NCBI RefSeq assembly: GCF_029223585.1
Contig: NZ_CP119423.1
Coordinates: 2,232,001 to 2,296,000 of the forward strand
DNA: 64,000 bases
Origin: Photobacterium sp. DA100
GTDB taxonomy: Bacteria; Pseudomonadota; Gammaproteobacteria; Enterobacterales; Vibrionaceae
Reading direction: 5' to 3'
The notes under the pieces are model-generated. The model saw only the letters and a program-made list of their open reading frames with translations. It searched no databases and was not told the DNA's origin. The translations under genes were made by a program, and so were the position numbers. This document shows, piece by piece, positions 45,129 through 53,500 of the stretch (position 1 is its first letter; every line of letters begins with the position of its first letter).

Positions 45129-45599
45129 TCATACAGCACTTACAGGCTGAAGAGAAAGTAAATGCTCATGAAGATGCTCAATTGAAGACAGATCGTAGAT
45201 TGAGGTTCGAAAATAAGGCCCCGTAATCCCCTCCCCCCTCAGCAAGCGTTCTGCCCTGTCACAATCGGCACCTTCAACATCAGACTTACTGACCACCGCT
45301 ACAATATTCTTGTTCGGGTATACCCGTAACAAACCGCTCGGCGCGCTGACACGTTTAGCATCCGCCGGCTGAAGGACTACGATGGTTTTTACCGTCGAGA
45401 TAGTTGAAAGCAATGCACCATTCCACGATCGGTTATCGACAAACTCTCCCGGTGTATCGATAACGCTGCCTTGGTAAAAAATAGCGGCCTGCGTTTTCCC
45501 GGTATTTGTATCTGTATTTAATAGCTTATTGATCAGTGCCGACTTACCTGCATCCACCTCACCAATAAAGGCGATATCTGATATTTGTTGGTTATTCAT
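45129..45599 (-). CDS. eutP: EutP P-loop protein
   Basis: A 156-residue GTPase-like protein. P-loop GEVDAGKSAL (residues about 13-22), switch-type DTPGEFVDN and the base-specificity-like motif SKSD are all visible. In Salmonella EutP has been reported as an acetate kinase. It is separated by 1 bp from eutS and 28 bp from eutQ. Confidence 0.93.
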   Translation of the reverse strand: MNNQQISDIAFIGEVDAGKSALINKLLNTDTNTGKTQAAIFYQGSVIDTPGEFVDNRSWNGALLSTISTVKTIVVLQPADAKRVSAPSGLLRVYPNKNIVAVVSKSDVEGADCDRAERLLRGEGITGPYFRTSIYDLSSIEHLHEHLLSLQPVSAV

Positions 45600-45600
45600 A

Positions 45601-45951
45601 TCATGTCCGCGTTATTTCACAGGTGTTATAAGATAAGGTGGTGTTTAGTACAGAAATAACGGTCTTAAGCGCTTCATCGACCGATGCAACACTACCAGTG
45701 ATAACCAAAGCACCTGAGAAACGATCTAAAAAGCCAATATTTACATTTGCAGATTTCGTTGCAATATCACCGGCAATAATTGAAGTTTCGCCTGGCGTAA
45801 GGGTCAAAATCCCAATCGCACCTTTACTCTCCACCCCAACTCGCTCGCACAATTCCTCAGTAGGATTCGCTACAAGGTGAGCGAGTGTCACCTGCTTGCC
45901 CGGAACAAACTCCTGAATAATCCGCTCTTTACCAGAAGATAGATCTAACAT
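45601..45951 (-). CDS. eutS: Microcompartment shell protein EutS
   Basis: A 116-residue bent hexameric BMC protein. [23 protein letters not shown] and [35 protein letters not shown] match E. coli EutS. Six extra N-terminal residues (MLDLSS) precede the conserved start. It is the first gene of the cluster. The ATG has no visible ribosome site and overlaps the stop of an upstream open frame (TAATG); see findings. Confidence 0.94.
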   Translation of the reverse strand: MLDLSSGKERIIQEFVPGKQVTLAHLVANPTEELCERVGVESKGAIGILTLTPGETSIIAGDIATKSANVNIGFLDRFSGALVITGSVASVDEALKTVISVLNTTLSYNTCEITRT

Positions 45952-46296
45952 TAGTGGATACTTAGTATAAAAACACTAATCCAATCTACACCTACGCATG
46001 GAGTTTTTATGAAACATCTGTCACATATCTTTTTTTTGCTTTTATTAATTATTAAAGTAGTAAATAAAACATGATCGCAATCACCAAATATAATGACTTT
46101 ATATTTAATGAAGCCGTAAAAAAACAATAAGAATAAATATCGACAACAAAATACCAACACCATTATCAACCATAAATTAACAGACGATAATGTTTCAATT
46201 AAAATATAAGTATCAAAATGATAATTTTTGATGACTTTATTTTTTCGAAAAAAAATAATTAAAAATTATTTGTATTATTTGTCCCAACGCAATAAA
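45952..46296 (-). promoter_or_regulatory. AT-rich leader upstream of the eut cluster
   Basis: About 345 bp of very AT-rich DNA. TGTGACAGATGTTTCA near 46014-46029 is a weak CRP-like element on the minus strand. TATACT at about 45964-45969 could be a -10. No cobalamin riboswitch, sigma-54 motif or EutV-type tandem hairpin is seen. There is no adjacent eutR or eutVW gene, so the regulator must lie elsewhere. Confidence 0.35.
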
Positions 46297-46326
46297 AAAA
46301 GCCGATGCATAAACATCGGCTTTTAA
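46297..46326 (-). terminator. Terminator of the 46348-46743 gene
   Basis: AAAGCCGATG-CATAAA-CATCGGCTTT stem; on the minus strand it is followed by seven T. Confidence 0.85.
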
Positions 46327-46347
46327 GCAATGACTTATTTATCGATT

Positions 46348-46743
46348 CTACAGCTCCATGGGCTGGTTCGCTTTAAGCAACTTCATACCTTGGATATGCT
46401 GGATAAACCACTTCACAATCGCCAGTGCAGCAATGATCAGGCCAACTACAGGGATAACCTGCAGCACCTTGTGCAAGAATGGGCTGTATACCCAATACTC
46501 AGCCCCGGCAACAATACCTGTTGTTGTCGCGGCGGTAACACCTAGCACAACAAAAAAAGTGAAGAAGTAAAAAAAGGTTCGGATGATGGTGTAATAATGG
46601 GTATAGCTCAGCTCATCAGTCCCCTTGTTCAGCTTGTAGGCCGAGTAGATCACGGCAACAATGCCAGAAACCATCAGCGTCAGAGGAGTAAGGAAGCTTG
46701 CAATGTAGGCAAATCGCACTTCGCGGCGCGGATCAGTAGACAT
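46348..46743 (-). CDS. Multi-pass membrane protein of unknown function
   Basis: About 131 residues with three likely TM helices: FAYIASFLTPLTLMVSGIVAVIYSAY (about 10-35), FFYFFTFFVVLGVTAATTTGIVA (about 55-80) and VLQVIPVVGLIIAALAIVKWFI (about 92-115). The layout recalls small DUF4870-like proteins, but that is uncertain. Start at 46743 has GGAT upstream; ATG at 46755 would add four residues. Located between the eut cluster and hutZ, with terminators on both sides, so independent. Confidence 0.6.
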   Translation of the reverse strand: MSTDPRREVRFAYIASFLTPLTLMVSGIVAVIYSAYKLNKGTDELSYTHYYTIIRTFFYFFTFFVVLGVTAATTTGIVAGAEYWVYSPFLHKVLQVIPVVGLIIAALAIVKWFIQHIQGMKLLKANQPMEL

Positions 46744-46864
46744 GACTTTATCCATTGATAATTATCTTTAGCCTAATTATCACATGTATTTTTGCGCTAT
46801 CAAGTTTCAATAATGCAGACGCTGATCACGATCAAGCCTATCCGCGATAGTCTGTTATAGTTAC

Positions 46865-46899
46865 CAAAAATGACAGCCTAGATGAGCAACCTAGGCTGT
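46865..46899 (-). terminator. Terminator of hutWXZ
   Basis: ACAGCCTAG / CTAGGCTGT stem; the minus strand continues with CATTTTTGG. It lies 26 bp after the hutZ stop. Confidence 0.7.
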
Positions 46900-46924
46900 T
46901 GGAGTCTAAGACATTTTCAAAAAA

Positions 46925-47482
46925 TTATAGCTCTTCGGTCGACTGGGTGACTTCACTGCCGTCTTTGATCCGGCGGTGGCCTTCCTGAAGGTGAACAAAA
47001 TCGACCAAATCATCCCCCCCCACCTGGAAAGCTTGACCAAAGCCTTTCACAAACAGACCCTGAGTCGGTTCGAAACGGAACATCTTGAAATCTTCCAAGC
47101 CGCTAAGACCATCAATGATCTCACCAAAGCGCGACTTCAACTCCTCTACCGCCGCCAGCCACTTCTCGGTTTCACGCTCTACCACAACCACGTTGGCTTC
47201 GAACGTGAGACGCTTACGTGCGTATATGGTTTTAGACGATACCTCATCTTCAATCATCATCAAAGAAACCTGCGGATTTACCAACAAATTACGAGCATGT
47301 TTGGCAATCTGGCTGATCAATACGTAGTAACCATCATCCAAGAGCGCAAATGGTGCATAGCTGACATTGGGCTTACCGTCAGCATCAACCGTCGCCAACT
47401 GAATGGTCTGGCAAGACTGACGGAATTCTCTGATTTCTGGACCCAAGCGGTTTTGAAGGCGCTCTTGCTTTACAGCATTCAT
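46925..47482 (-). CDS. hutZ: Haem utilisation protein HutZ
   Basis: A 185-residue flavin-reductase-fold (PNPOx-like) haem-degrading protein. Segments IQLATVDADGKPNVSYAPFALLDDGYYVLISQIAKHARNL and FRFEPTQGLFVKGFGQAFQV are characteristic. The C-terminal GHRR contains the candidate haem-ligand His (His170 in V. cholerae HutZ). It opens haem to release iron in the cytoplasm. GGAG precedes the ATG. Confidence 0.95.
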   Translation of the reverse strand: MNAVKQERLQNRLGPEIREFRQSCQTIQLATVDADGKPNVSYAPFALLDDGYYVLISQIAKHARNLLVNPQVSLMMIEDEVSSKTIYARKRLTFEANVVVVERETEKWLAAVEELKSRFGEIIDGLSGLEDFKMFRFEPTQGLFVKGFGQAFQVGGDDLVDFVHLQEGHRRIKDGSEVTQSTEEL

Positions 47483-47508
47483 TTTGACTTTCTCCGGAGT
47501 ATTATTAT

Positions 47509-48027
47509 TTATTTAAATTTTGTTTTAAGTTCTTGGAATTTCTCGATCTGATCAGAGAATAGCTGACGTTTCTTGTCACGACCAAGGTATACCTTGAAGA
47601 CACATTCGCCACCTTTGGCGAAGAAGCCGATGAAGTAACTTTCCTGCCCCATAAAGGGCTTGCTGACCAAAGCAATGTCCGTCACAAGGTCTAGACGTAG
47701 GTGGCCATGCAGTTCGCCTTCTTTACCCATTAGATTGTAGTAACCGCGAGCCTCTTTACCTTTAGGAAAAGGCGCTTTTACTTCAAAAATTGACGCCATG
47801 GAGTGAACGATTGTTGTAACCGGTCCCCAAGTCGGTAGGTCTTCCAGAATCGCTTTTGCATGCTCACCCGGTAGTGCTACTACCAGCTCTTCAGGAAAAG
47901 CCATCACGACTTCCCCTTCGGTAACTCCCAACGTTTCTGCAATTGCCATGGCGTGGAGTTTAGGCTCAGCGGCGAGTTGTTCTGCAACTTGTGCTTTTAG
48001 CGATTCAAATGTAATTTTCTCAAACAC
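47509..48027 (-). CDS. hutX: Cytosolic haem carrier HutX
   Basis: A 172-residue HutX/ChuX-family protein. It hands haem to HutZ in the cytoplasm. Its start codon is GTG at 48027 with GGAG eight bases upstream. The protein runs from FEKITFESLKAQVAEQLA to the conserved GYYNLMGKEGELHGHLRLDLV and SYFIGFFAKGGECVFKVYLGRD. It lies between hutW and hutZ with small gaps, so the three are one operon. Confidence 0.94.
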   Translation of the reverse strand: MFEKITFESLKAQVAEQLAAEPKLHAMAIAETLGVTEGEVVMAFPEELVVALPGEHAKAILEDLPTWGPVTTIVHSMASIFEVKAPFPKGKEARGYYNLMGKEGELHGHLRLDLVTDIALVSKPFMGQESYFIGFFAKGGECVFKVYLGRDKKRQLFSDQIEKFQELKTKFK

Positions 48028-48082
48028 GTTTTATCTCCAGGTACTTCAATCTACGAGTTCTAATTGGTAATAGTTAAGTCGT

Positions 48083-49468
48083 TTACGCTGCAACTTGCTT
48101 CATCGCGTTCTGCTGCAAAACTTGAATCATTGACTGGGCTAAGGTCACAGACCAAAACGTCCCCGCCAGGGTCAACGACAGGTACTGACCTTCAAGCTTC
48201 ACCAAGCCATTTTTTTGCCATGCTTCAAACAGCGGCAGGCAAAGTGCAAAGATATCTTGGGAGAACTTCTGCCTAAAATCTCTCGCAGACAGGAAACCAC
48301 GGTCAAAACTGGCTTTGATCTCTGCATGCAATGCCGCATGAGGGCTAGACTTGGTCATCATAGCCAATGGCAGTTGTTCTGCCTTTATCGCGTCTATATA
48401 TGCGTCCAGGGTTCTGTGCTGCATGAAGCCGAAACCACCAACATTACCACCAGCACCTGCTCCTAAAGGCAATACCTCGGCGGAAGTCTTAGCCAGACTA
48501 TTGTAAATACTGCGTTCACGGTTATCCCGAGCCCAATGGTTTCCACTCAAACGGCGCAGGTGGTGCTGTGCCATAAAGTTTACGCCATATTCAAACATCG
48601 ATGCCTTGGTCGGCGTATCGGCAGGCTCTGGCAAGCGGCCTTTCTCAATCATGCCTTTCATTGGTGTACCGCCCATTTCAATCAATTGATAAAGGTCAAC
48701 ACCGTGTGCTCCACTCTCTAAAAAGTCAGTCAAGTCTTGCTGCCAAACTTGCATATCTTGATAGGGAAGACCAAACAACAGGTCGATAACGATTGGTGCT
48801 GCATTGGTCGCACTCAGAGACTGGATGCGCGCCATAACAGGCTCGCGATCATCTAGCCGTTTGGCCTTGCGGCGAACTGTAGTATCGAAGCTTTGTACAC
48901 CGAAGGAAAAACGGTTGAAGCCTCCTTCCAGTGCCCCTTCGAACATTCGGTCATCGAAGCGATTAATACGGCCTTCAAGGGTAATTTCGCAATCTGTAGT
49001 TAAAGGGAAATACGCTTTCACCATTTTTCCCAGTCGCGTCACCTGCTCTGCCGTTAGATCAGTAGGTGTACCTCCACCCACATATACCGCCCGGAACGGT
49101 GCAGCTTGCGTCCAAGGCATTGCGGCCTTGGCTTTCAGCTCTACCATCAAGGCATCGAAATACTCGTCGATAAGCGACTGGCTGGAAGCATACTGGAAGA
49201 AGTTGCAGTAAGTGCAACGCACCCGGCAGAATGGAATGTGAATATAGAGGCAACGACTATTGGGATTTTCCGATACCGTTGATAGCGCTTTCAGTGCTAA
49301 ACCCTGCCGCTCTTGCTCGGCAACCATCGCCGACATACCACCCGCATGCGCTGAACGCTTGCTGGCAAAAGCATATCGAAGCGGATCGGGCGTGTGTTTT
49401 CCTACAATCGATTCGGTCAGTAGTTCCGGCGCCAACACAGCAGATTGTAATGCTTGTTCTTCAATCAT
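48083..49468 (-). CDS. hutW: Radical SAM haem-utilisation protein HutW
   Basis: A 461-residue HemN-like radical SAM enzyme (ChuW/HutW). The cluster motif CRVRCTYC (C-x3-C-x2-C) is in IPFCRVRCTYCNFFQYAS. GVQSFDTTVRRKAKR and DLLFGLPYQDM are also HemN-type. ChuW opens the haem ring anaerobically by a radical methyl transfer, freeing iron without oxygen; HutW is its Vibrio counterpart. Divergent from tonB, with Fur boxes between. Confidence 0.94.
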   Translation of the reverse strand: MIEEQALQSAVLAPELLTESIVGKHTPDPLRYAFASKRSAHAGGMSAMVAEQERQGLALKALSTVSENPNSRCLYIHIPFCRVRCTYCNFFQYASSQSLIDEYFDALMVELKAKAAMPWTQAAPFRAVYVGGGTPTDLTAEQVTRLGKMVKAYFPLTTDCEITLEGRINRFDDRMFEGALEGGFNRFSFGVQSFDTTVRRKAKRLDDREPVMARIQSLSATNAAPIVIDLLFGLPYQDMQVWQQDLTDFLESGAHGVDLYQLIEMGGTPMKGMIEKGRLPEPADTPTKASMFEYGVNFMAQHHLRRLSGNHWARDNRERSIYNSLAKTSAEVLPLGAGAGGNVGGFGFMQHRTLDAYIDAIKAEQLPLAMMTKSSPHAALHAEIKASFDRGFLSARDFRQKFSQDIFALCLPLFEAWQKNGLVKLEGQYLSLTLAGTFWSVTLAQSMIQVLQQNAMKQVAA

Positions 49469-49513
49469 CTACTTCTTCGTCGAGCTAGATACCTAGCCCC
49501 TCCTAAACCATCA

Positions 49514-49619
49514 GAGAATGATAACCACTCTTATTTGCGGCAATCATAAGCACCCCTAAATAATATTGCAAATGATAATTGATATTATTTCGATTACATG
49601 GATAATGAGAGTCATTCTT
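49514..49619. promoter_or_regulatory. Fur boxes in the hutW-tonB divergent promoter region
   Basis: Three matches to the 19-bp Fur consensus: 49514-49532 (14 of 19), 49568-49586 (13 of 19) and GATAATGAGAGTCATTCTT at 49601-49619 (15 of 19). The arrangement would repress both hutWXZ and tonB-exbBD-hutBCD in iron-replete cells. Confidence 0.65.
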
Positions 49620-49712
49620 GATTCGGAGAGCGAAGTAATAGATTGCTCTTTACGAAATTATTCAAAACTAACAAACACATGTAGCATTATTTTGCATGGT
49701 CGGAGTAGAACA

Positions 49713-50468
49713 GTGAACGCGAAAAGATATGCCATAGCAGGTGTTGTTTCAGTACTTGCCCACAGCCTATTGCTTTCTGCTGTACCTAACAAAATGGTGA
49801 TGGCGATGCCAGTTGGCACAGACTCAACCAAGGTCTCGCTCAACCTCGTCTCGGCACCCACGCCTCGGCCGGCTGAACCTGTTACTTCCGAGCCGCTATC
49901 ACCAGCTTCCGTCGAAGTACCTCAAAAAGCCGTAAAAGAAAAAACGGCGGTGAAAAAGCTAGTAAAGAAAAAACAGCCGGAGCCTAAAGTTCAACCGGAG
50001 GAAATCAATCAGCCGGTACCGGAAAAGCCTGTTGAGAAAAACGTCGAGCAGAAGATTGCTAAAAAGCCAACACCGGTTCAGAAGCCCGTTGAAGTAAACA
50101 GGCCTAAACCGGTTGAGGATAAGGTTAAAACACCGGCTCCTACTCCACCGGCTGCAGATCAAGCAGCGTCAGGGGTAAACAGTGAACCCCAGCTCATCAC
50201 TAAACCAACCTTCGCAACACGTCCTAGCCCTGTGACCTACCCGCGAATTGCCAAGCGTCGCGGGATTGAGGGACAGGTGTTGGTTGAGATTTGGATTGAT
50301 GAGTCTGGAAAGCAGGTCAAACAGAATTTATTGAGATCATCCGGTGCAGAAATCCTTGATGAGGCAGCCCTAGAAGCCATCAAGCGCTGGCGTTTTTCTT
50401 CCCATATTGTTGATGGTCAGGCTATTGCCCATCGCGTACAAGTTCCTGTCCGCTTTAAGCTGGACTAG
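49713..50468 (+). CDS. tonB: TonB energy transducer (TonB1 system)
   Basis: A 251-residue TonB with an N-terminal membrane anchor (about 8-28, YAIAGVVSVLAHSLLLSAV), a long Pro/Lys/Glu-rich periplasmic spacer (about 50-165) and the C-terminal TonB domain (YPRIAKRRGIEGQVLVEIWIDESGKQ). It couples the inner-membrane proton gradient to outer membrane receptors, here the haem receptor. The start is GTG at 49713 with GGAG seven bases before; the ATG-started frame from 49566 lacks support. Confidence 0.95.
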   Translation: MNAKRYAIAGVVSVLAHSLLLSAVPNKMVMAMPVGTDSTKVSLNLVSAPTPRPAEPVTSEPLSPASVEVPQKAVKEKTAVKKLVKKKQPEPKVQPEEINQPVPEKPVEKNVEQKIAKKPTPVQKPVEVNRPKPVEDKVKTPAPTPPAADQAASGVNSEPQLITKPTFATRPSPVTYPRIAKRRGIEGQVLVEIWIDESGKQVKQNLLRSSGAEILDEAALEAIKRWRFSSHIVDGQAIAHRVQVPVRFKLD

Positions 50469-50487
50469 TATTTTATTGGATTCACTC

Positions 50488-51177
50488 ATGGAAATGTTTC
50501 ACTCCCTACAAAATCAATTTGGCCTGATGACAGCTCCTCTACTGCTTTGCTCAGCACTGACATTGATGATCCTTATCGAGCGTTGTATTCAGGTTTTGCT
50601 ATGCACTGGTGTAGGCAGAAGTAAGATTGATGCGCTACTGGCAACGCAAAGCCGTACTGACGAAGCAGGCCTGGACCAGCTTGCAAACTCTCTCAAAGAA
50701 AAGCGCCCTTTGCTTTTCAAAGGTGTCTCCATGCTTATTTCTCACCGCCATTTTTCCAAAGCTTTACGGGAAGATGCCGCAGGGATCTGGCTTCAGCAAA
50801 AGCGCTCTCAGCTACGCTCGGGGTTGCGTCTGCTTAGCCTGATTGGCGTGATCAGCCCGCTTCTTGGCCTTTTGGGTACCGTGCTCGGCTTGATTGAAAT
50901 GTTCAAGGGTATTGCCATTAGCTCGGGTGCCGTCACCCCTAACGATCTTGCTGATGGCCTTGGTCTGGCCATGCGCACGACAGCGGCAGGCTTGATCATT
51001 GCCTTGCCTGCAATCACGGGGTCACAACTGCTTGGCCTTTGGGCTGATAAGGTGACAGCAAAACTCGAGCATAGCCTCAACCACTGTAACCTATGGCTAG
51101 AAGGCTTGACCCTGGAGCCTAATTGCCTGCCGAAAGTAGACAATGCCAAAAAGGCTGAAGCTGAGGCGGCGTCATGA
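50488..51177 (+). CDS. exbB: TonB-system proton channel subunit ExbB
   Basis: A 229-residue three-TM protein of the MotA/TolQ/ExbB family. MEMFHSLQNQFGLMTAPLLLCSALTLMILIERCIQ is the first TM region, and LIGVISPLLGLLGTVLGLIEMF and DGLGLAMRTTAAGLIIALPAI are the other two, with conserved Thr/Gly/Pro lining the channel. ATG at 50488 is chosen from the length; the longer frame overlaps tonB. It overlaps exbD by four bases. Confidence 0.94.
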   Translation: MEMFHSLQNQFGLMTAPLLLCSALTLMILIERCIQVLLCTGVGRSKIDALLATQSRTDEAGLDQLANSLKEKRPLLFKGVSMLISHRHFSKALREDAAGIWLQQKRSQLRSGLRLLSLIGVISPLLGLLGTVLGLIEMFKGIAISSGAVTPNDLADGLGLAMRTTAAGLIIALPAITGSQLLGLWADKVTAKLEHSLNHCNLWLEGLTLEPNCLPKVDNAKKAEAEAAS

Positions 51178-51593
51178 TTCGTACCCATCAAGGTGTCACC
51201 GGTGATGATGATCTAAAACCCGACCTTACCCCACTGCTCGATATCATCTTTATCGTCATGGTCTTCCTCCTACTGACTGCCAGCGTAAAGCTTCAGTCAC
51301 TGGATGTCGAACTACCACAGACAGAAACCCAGGCGCTACAAGAAACTCAGGCAGATCCAATTACCGTCAATATCACTTCTACAGAGCCATACTGGGCACT
51401 GCAAGGGATACAAATCGACAGTTGGGATGCCTTCAAGGCCGCACTTCTCAAAGAAGTCAAAGCCAACCCTGACAAGCCCGTGGTGATTGGTGCTGACAAG
51501 GCTGGTTCAGTTGAAAACATGCTTAAACTCCTCGCTTTTCTACAGCAGAACGAAATTAAAGCGACACAATTATTAATGGAAGAGGACAAATAA
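51174..51593 (+). CDS. exbD: TonB-system subunit ExbD
   Basis: A 139-residue ExbD/TolR protein with one TM. DLTPLLDIIFIVMVFLLLTAS holds the essential protonatable Asp. The C-terminal domain is periplasmic. Start overlaps exbB (ATGA); the stop codon overlaps the hutB start (TAATG), evidence of one operon. Confidence 0.94.
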   Translation: MIRTHQGVTGDDDLKPDLTPLLDIIFIVMVFLLLTASVKLQSLDVELPQTETQALQETQADPITVNITSTEPYWALQGIQIDSWDAFKAALLKEVKANPDKPVVIGADKAGSVENMLKLLAFLQQNEIKATQLLMEEDK

Positions 51594-52429
51594 TGAAGCG
51601 ATTGGCTCTGGCTACCGCATTACTCCTTACTGCCACGGCATCGTACGCCAGTGAGCGCATTATCAGTGCAGGGGCAGCAATTACTGAAATTATCAATGCC
51701 ATGGGGGCACAAGAGCAGCTGGTGGCTGTTGATGTCACCAGTAAATCGCTAGTCGATGAAGGTATGCCAGTACTAGGCTACCACCGCCAACTCTCGGCCG
51801 AGAGTCTTATTGCACTCAACCCAACCCGTTTACTGGGTTCGAATGAAATGGGACCGAAGGCGACATTGGATCTGATTCAGCAAGCCGGTATTGAAGTGAA
51901 TGTAGTCAACTCTGGCGAAACCGTTGATGATCTTCTGACCCGTATTCAGCAAGTCGGTAAGCTGGCCCATACAGAGCTAGCCGCCCGTGCTCTTCAGGCC
52001 AGGGTACAAGAAAAAGTTGACGCTATTAACCACAGCCTCGAGCAGCAAGCCGAGCAGAAAAGAGTCCTTTTTCTGATGATCCACGAGGGTCGCCCGGCGA
52101 ATGTCGCAGGCCGCAACACCACCGCAGACAGTGTGATCCGCCTTGCCGGTGCCACCAACCCTGCAGCTGATGCGGTAGAGTCCTACAAGCCTATTTCGCT
52201 CGAGGCTATGGTTGAAATGCAGCCTGATATTATCTTGCTTAGCTCACGCACCCTCAGCCAGATCGGCTCAGCCGATGAGCTGCTGCAGAAAATGCCCCTG
52301 CTCTCTGCAACCCCAGCGGGACAGAATAAAGCAGTAGTGACAATTGACGGTACCGCACTGATTGGCGGCCTTGGCCTGAAAAGCCTGAGCGAAGCCGAAC
52401 GCCTGAACCAAGTGTTTTACCATCAATAA
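51593..52429 (+). CDS. hutB: Haem ABC transporter periplasmic binding protein HutB
   Basis: A 278-residue protein with a signal peptide (MKRLALATALLLTATASYA) and a helical-backbone type III binding fold. ERIISAGAAITEIINAMGAQEQLVAVD and VLGYHRQLSAESLIALNPTRLLG are typical of HutB/HmuT/BtuF. The Tyr in the latter is the probable axial haem ligand. It delivers periplasmic haem to HutCD. Confidence 0.94.
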   Translation: MKRLALATALLLTATASYASERIISAGAAITEIINAMGAQEQLVAVDVTSKSLVDEGMPVLGYHRQLSAESLIALNPTRLLGSNEMGPKATLDLIQQAGIEVNVVNSGETVDDLLTRIQQVGKLAHTELAARALQARVQEKVDAINHSLEQQAEQKRVLFLMIHEGRPANVAGRNTTADSVIRLAGATNPAADAVESYKPISLEAMVEMQPDIILLSSRTLSQIGSADELLQKMPLLSATPAGQNKAVVTIDGTALIGGLGLKSLSEAERLNQVFYHQ

Positions 52430-52462
52430 CGCTTTGCCGTTGATCTAAGCAGAATATTAATA

Positions 52463-53500
52463 ATGCAGTTACAACGAATCCCAACCGGCCTGATATTTCC
52501 TGTCGGTATGACATTACTGGTAATAGCCGTCACTTCGTCGATCGCCGTTGGGCCGATGGATATCAGTTTTGCCGACAGTTTCAGGGCGCTGTTACCTATT
52601 AACTTTGATTTGCCGCCGCATATCGACATCGTTATCCACCAGATCCGCCTACCGAGAACCTTGCTTGGCATGGCTATCGGCGCGATCCTTGCCCTGTGTG
52701 GTGCCGTGATGCAAGGACTATTCAGAAACCCGCTGGCAGATCCTGGCATCATTGGTGTTTCCGGTGGTGCCAGCCTCGGTGCGGCGCTCTCCATCGTGAT
52801 CTTTGCGCCACTAGCAGCCAGCTCTCCACTGTTACTAACATTGGGCACAGTGCCCGTTTTTGCCTTTATCGGTGGCGCTGTCAGCACCTTTCTGGTGTAC
52901 CAGCTCGGCACAGACAAAAATGGCACATCGGTGACTATCATGTTGCTAGCCGGTGTGGCAATTGGTGCCCTCTCCGGCGCGGCGCTGGGGTTAATGAACT
53001 ACTACGCCGATGATCAAGCGCTTCGCGATTTGTCGCTGTGGACAATGGGCTCGTTAGCAGGAGCAACATGGCCTGGTATCGGCCTGGCTTATTGCACTTT
53101 GCTAGGACTGCTATTTGCCTTTGATCGCAATGCCAATGCCCTTAATGCCTTCTTGTTGGGTGAAGCCGAAGCCAAACATCTTGGTGTTAACGTCCAGCGC
53201 CTGAAGCGTGTACTTATTTTGTTGTGCGCCGCGGGGGTTGGCATTGCCGTATCCCTCACCGGTGTGATTGGTTTTGTCGGCCTGATCGTTCCCCACATCA
53301 GCCGAATGCTCTCAGGGCCCAACCACAAGTCCCTACTCCCGCTTTCGGCTATGCTCGGTGCGTTGATCCTGCTGGTTGCAGACATGCTTGCTCGTGTTGT
53401 TGCAGCACCTGCGGAATTGCCTGTGGGTATTATCACCGCATTGCTCGGTGCCCCATTCTTCATATATCTATTGATCAAGCAAAAAGGCAAACTGTCATGA
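52463..53500 (+). CDS. hutC: Haem ABC transporter permease HutC
   Basis: A 345-residue FecCD-family permease with about ten TM helices. RLPRTLLGMAIGAILALCGAVMQGLFRNPLADPGIIGVSGGASLGA is the family signature, and GVIGFVGLIVPHISRM is the coupling helix segment for the ATPase. Overlaps hutD by four bases (ATGA). Confidence 0.95.
   Translation: MQLQRIPTGLIFPVGMTLLVIAVTSSIAVGPMDISFADSFRALLPINFDLPPHIDIVIHQIRLPRTLLGMAIGAILALCGAVMQGLFRNPLADPGIIGVSGGASLGAALSIVIFAPLAASSPLLLTLGTVPVFAFIGGAVSTFLVYQLGTDKNGTSVTIMLLAGVAIGALSGAALGLMNYYADDQALRDLSLWTMGSLAGATWPGIGLAYCTLLGLLFAFDRNANALNAFLLGEAEAKHLGVNVQRLKRVLILLCAAGVGIAVSLTGVIGFVGLIVPHISRMLSGPNHKSLLPLSAMLGALILLVADMLARVVAAPAELPVGIITALLGAPFFIYLLIKQKGKLS

Noticed and set aside
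45952..46169. 72-aa minus-strand open frame upstream of eutS as a gene
   Set aside because: Random-looking AT-rich composition, no ribosome site, no family resemblance. Kept only as a possible leader in the findings.
45952..46347. Cobalamin riboswitch or EutV-type antiterminator ahead of eutS
   Set aside because: No B12-box or tandem hairpins were seen; the only hairpin is the terminator of the neighbouring gene.
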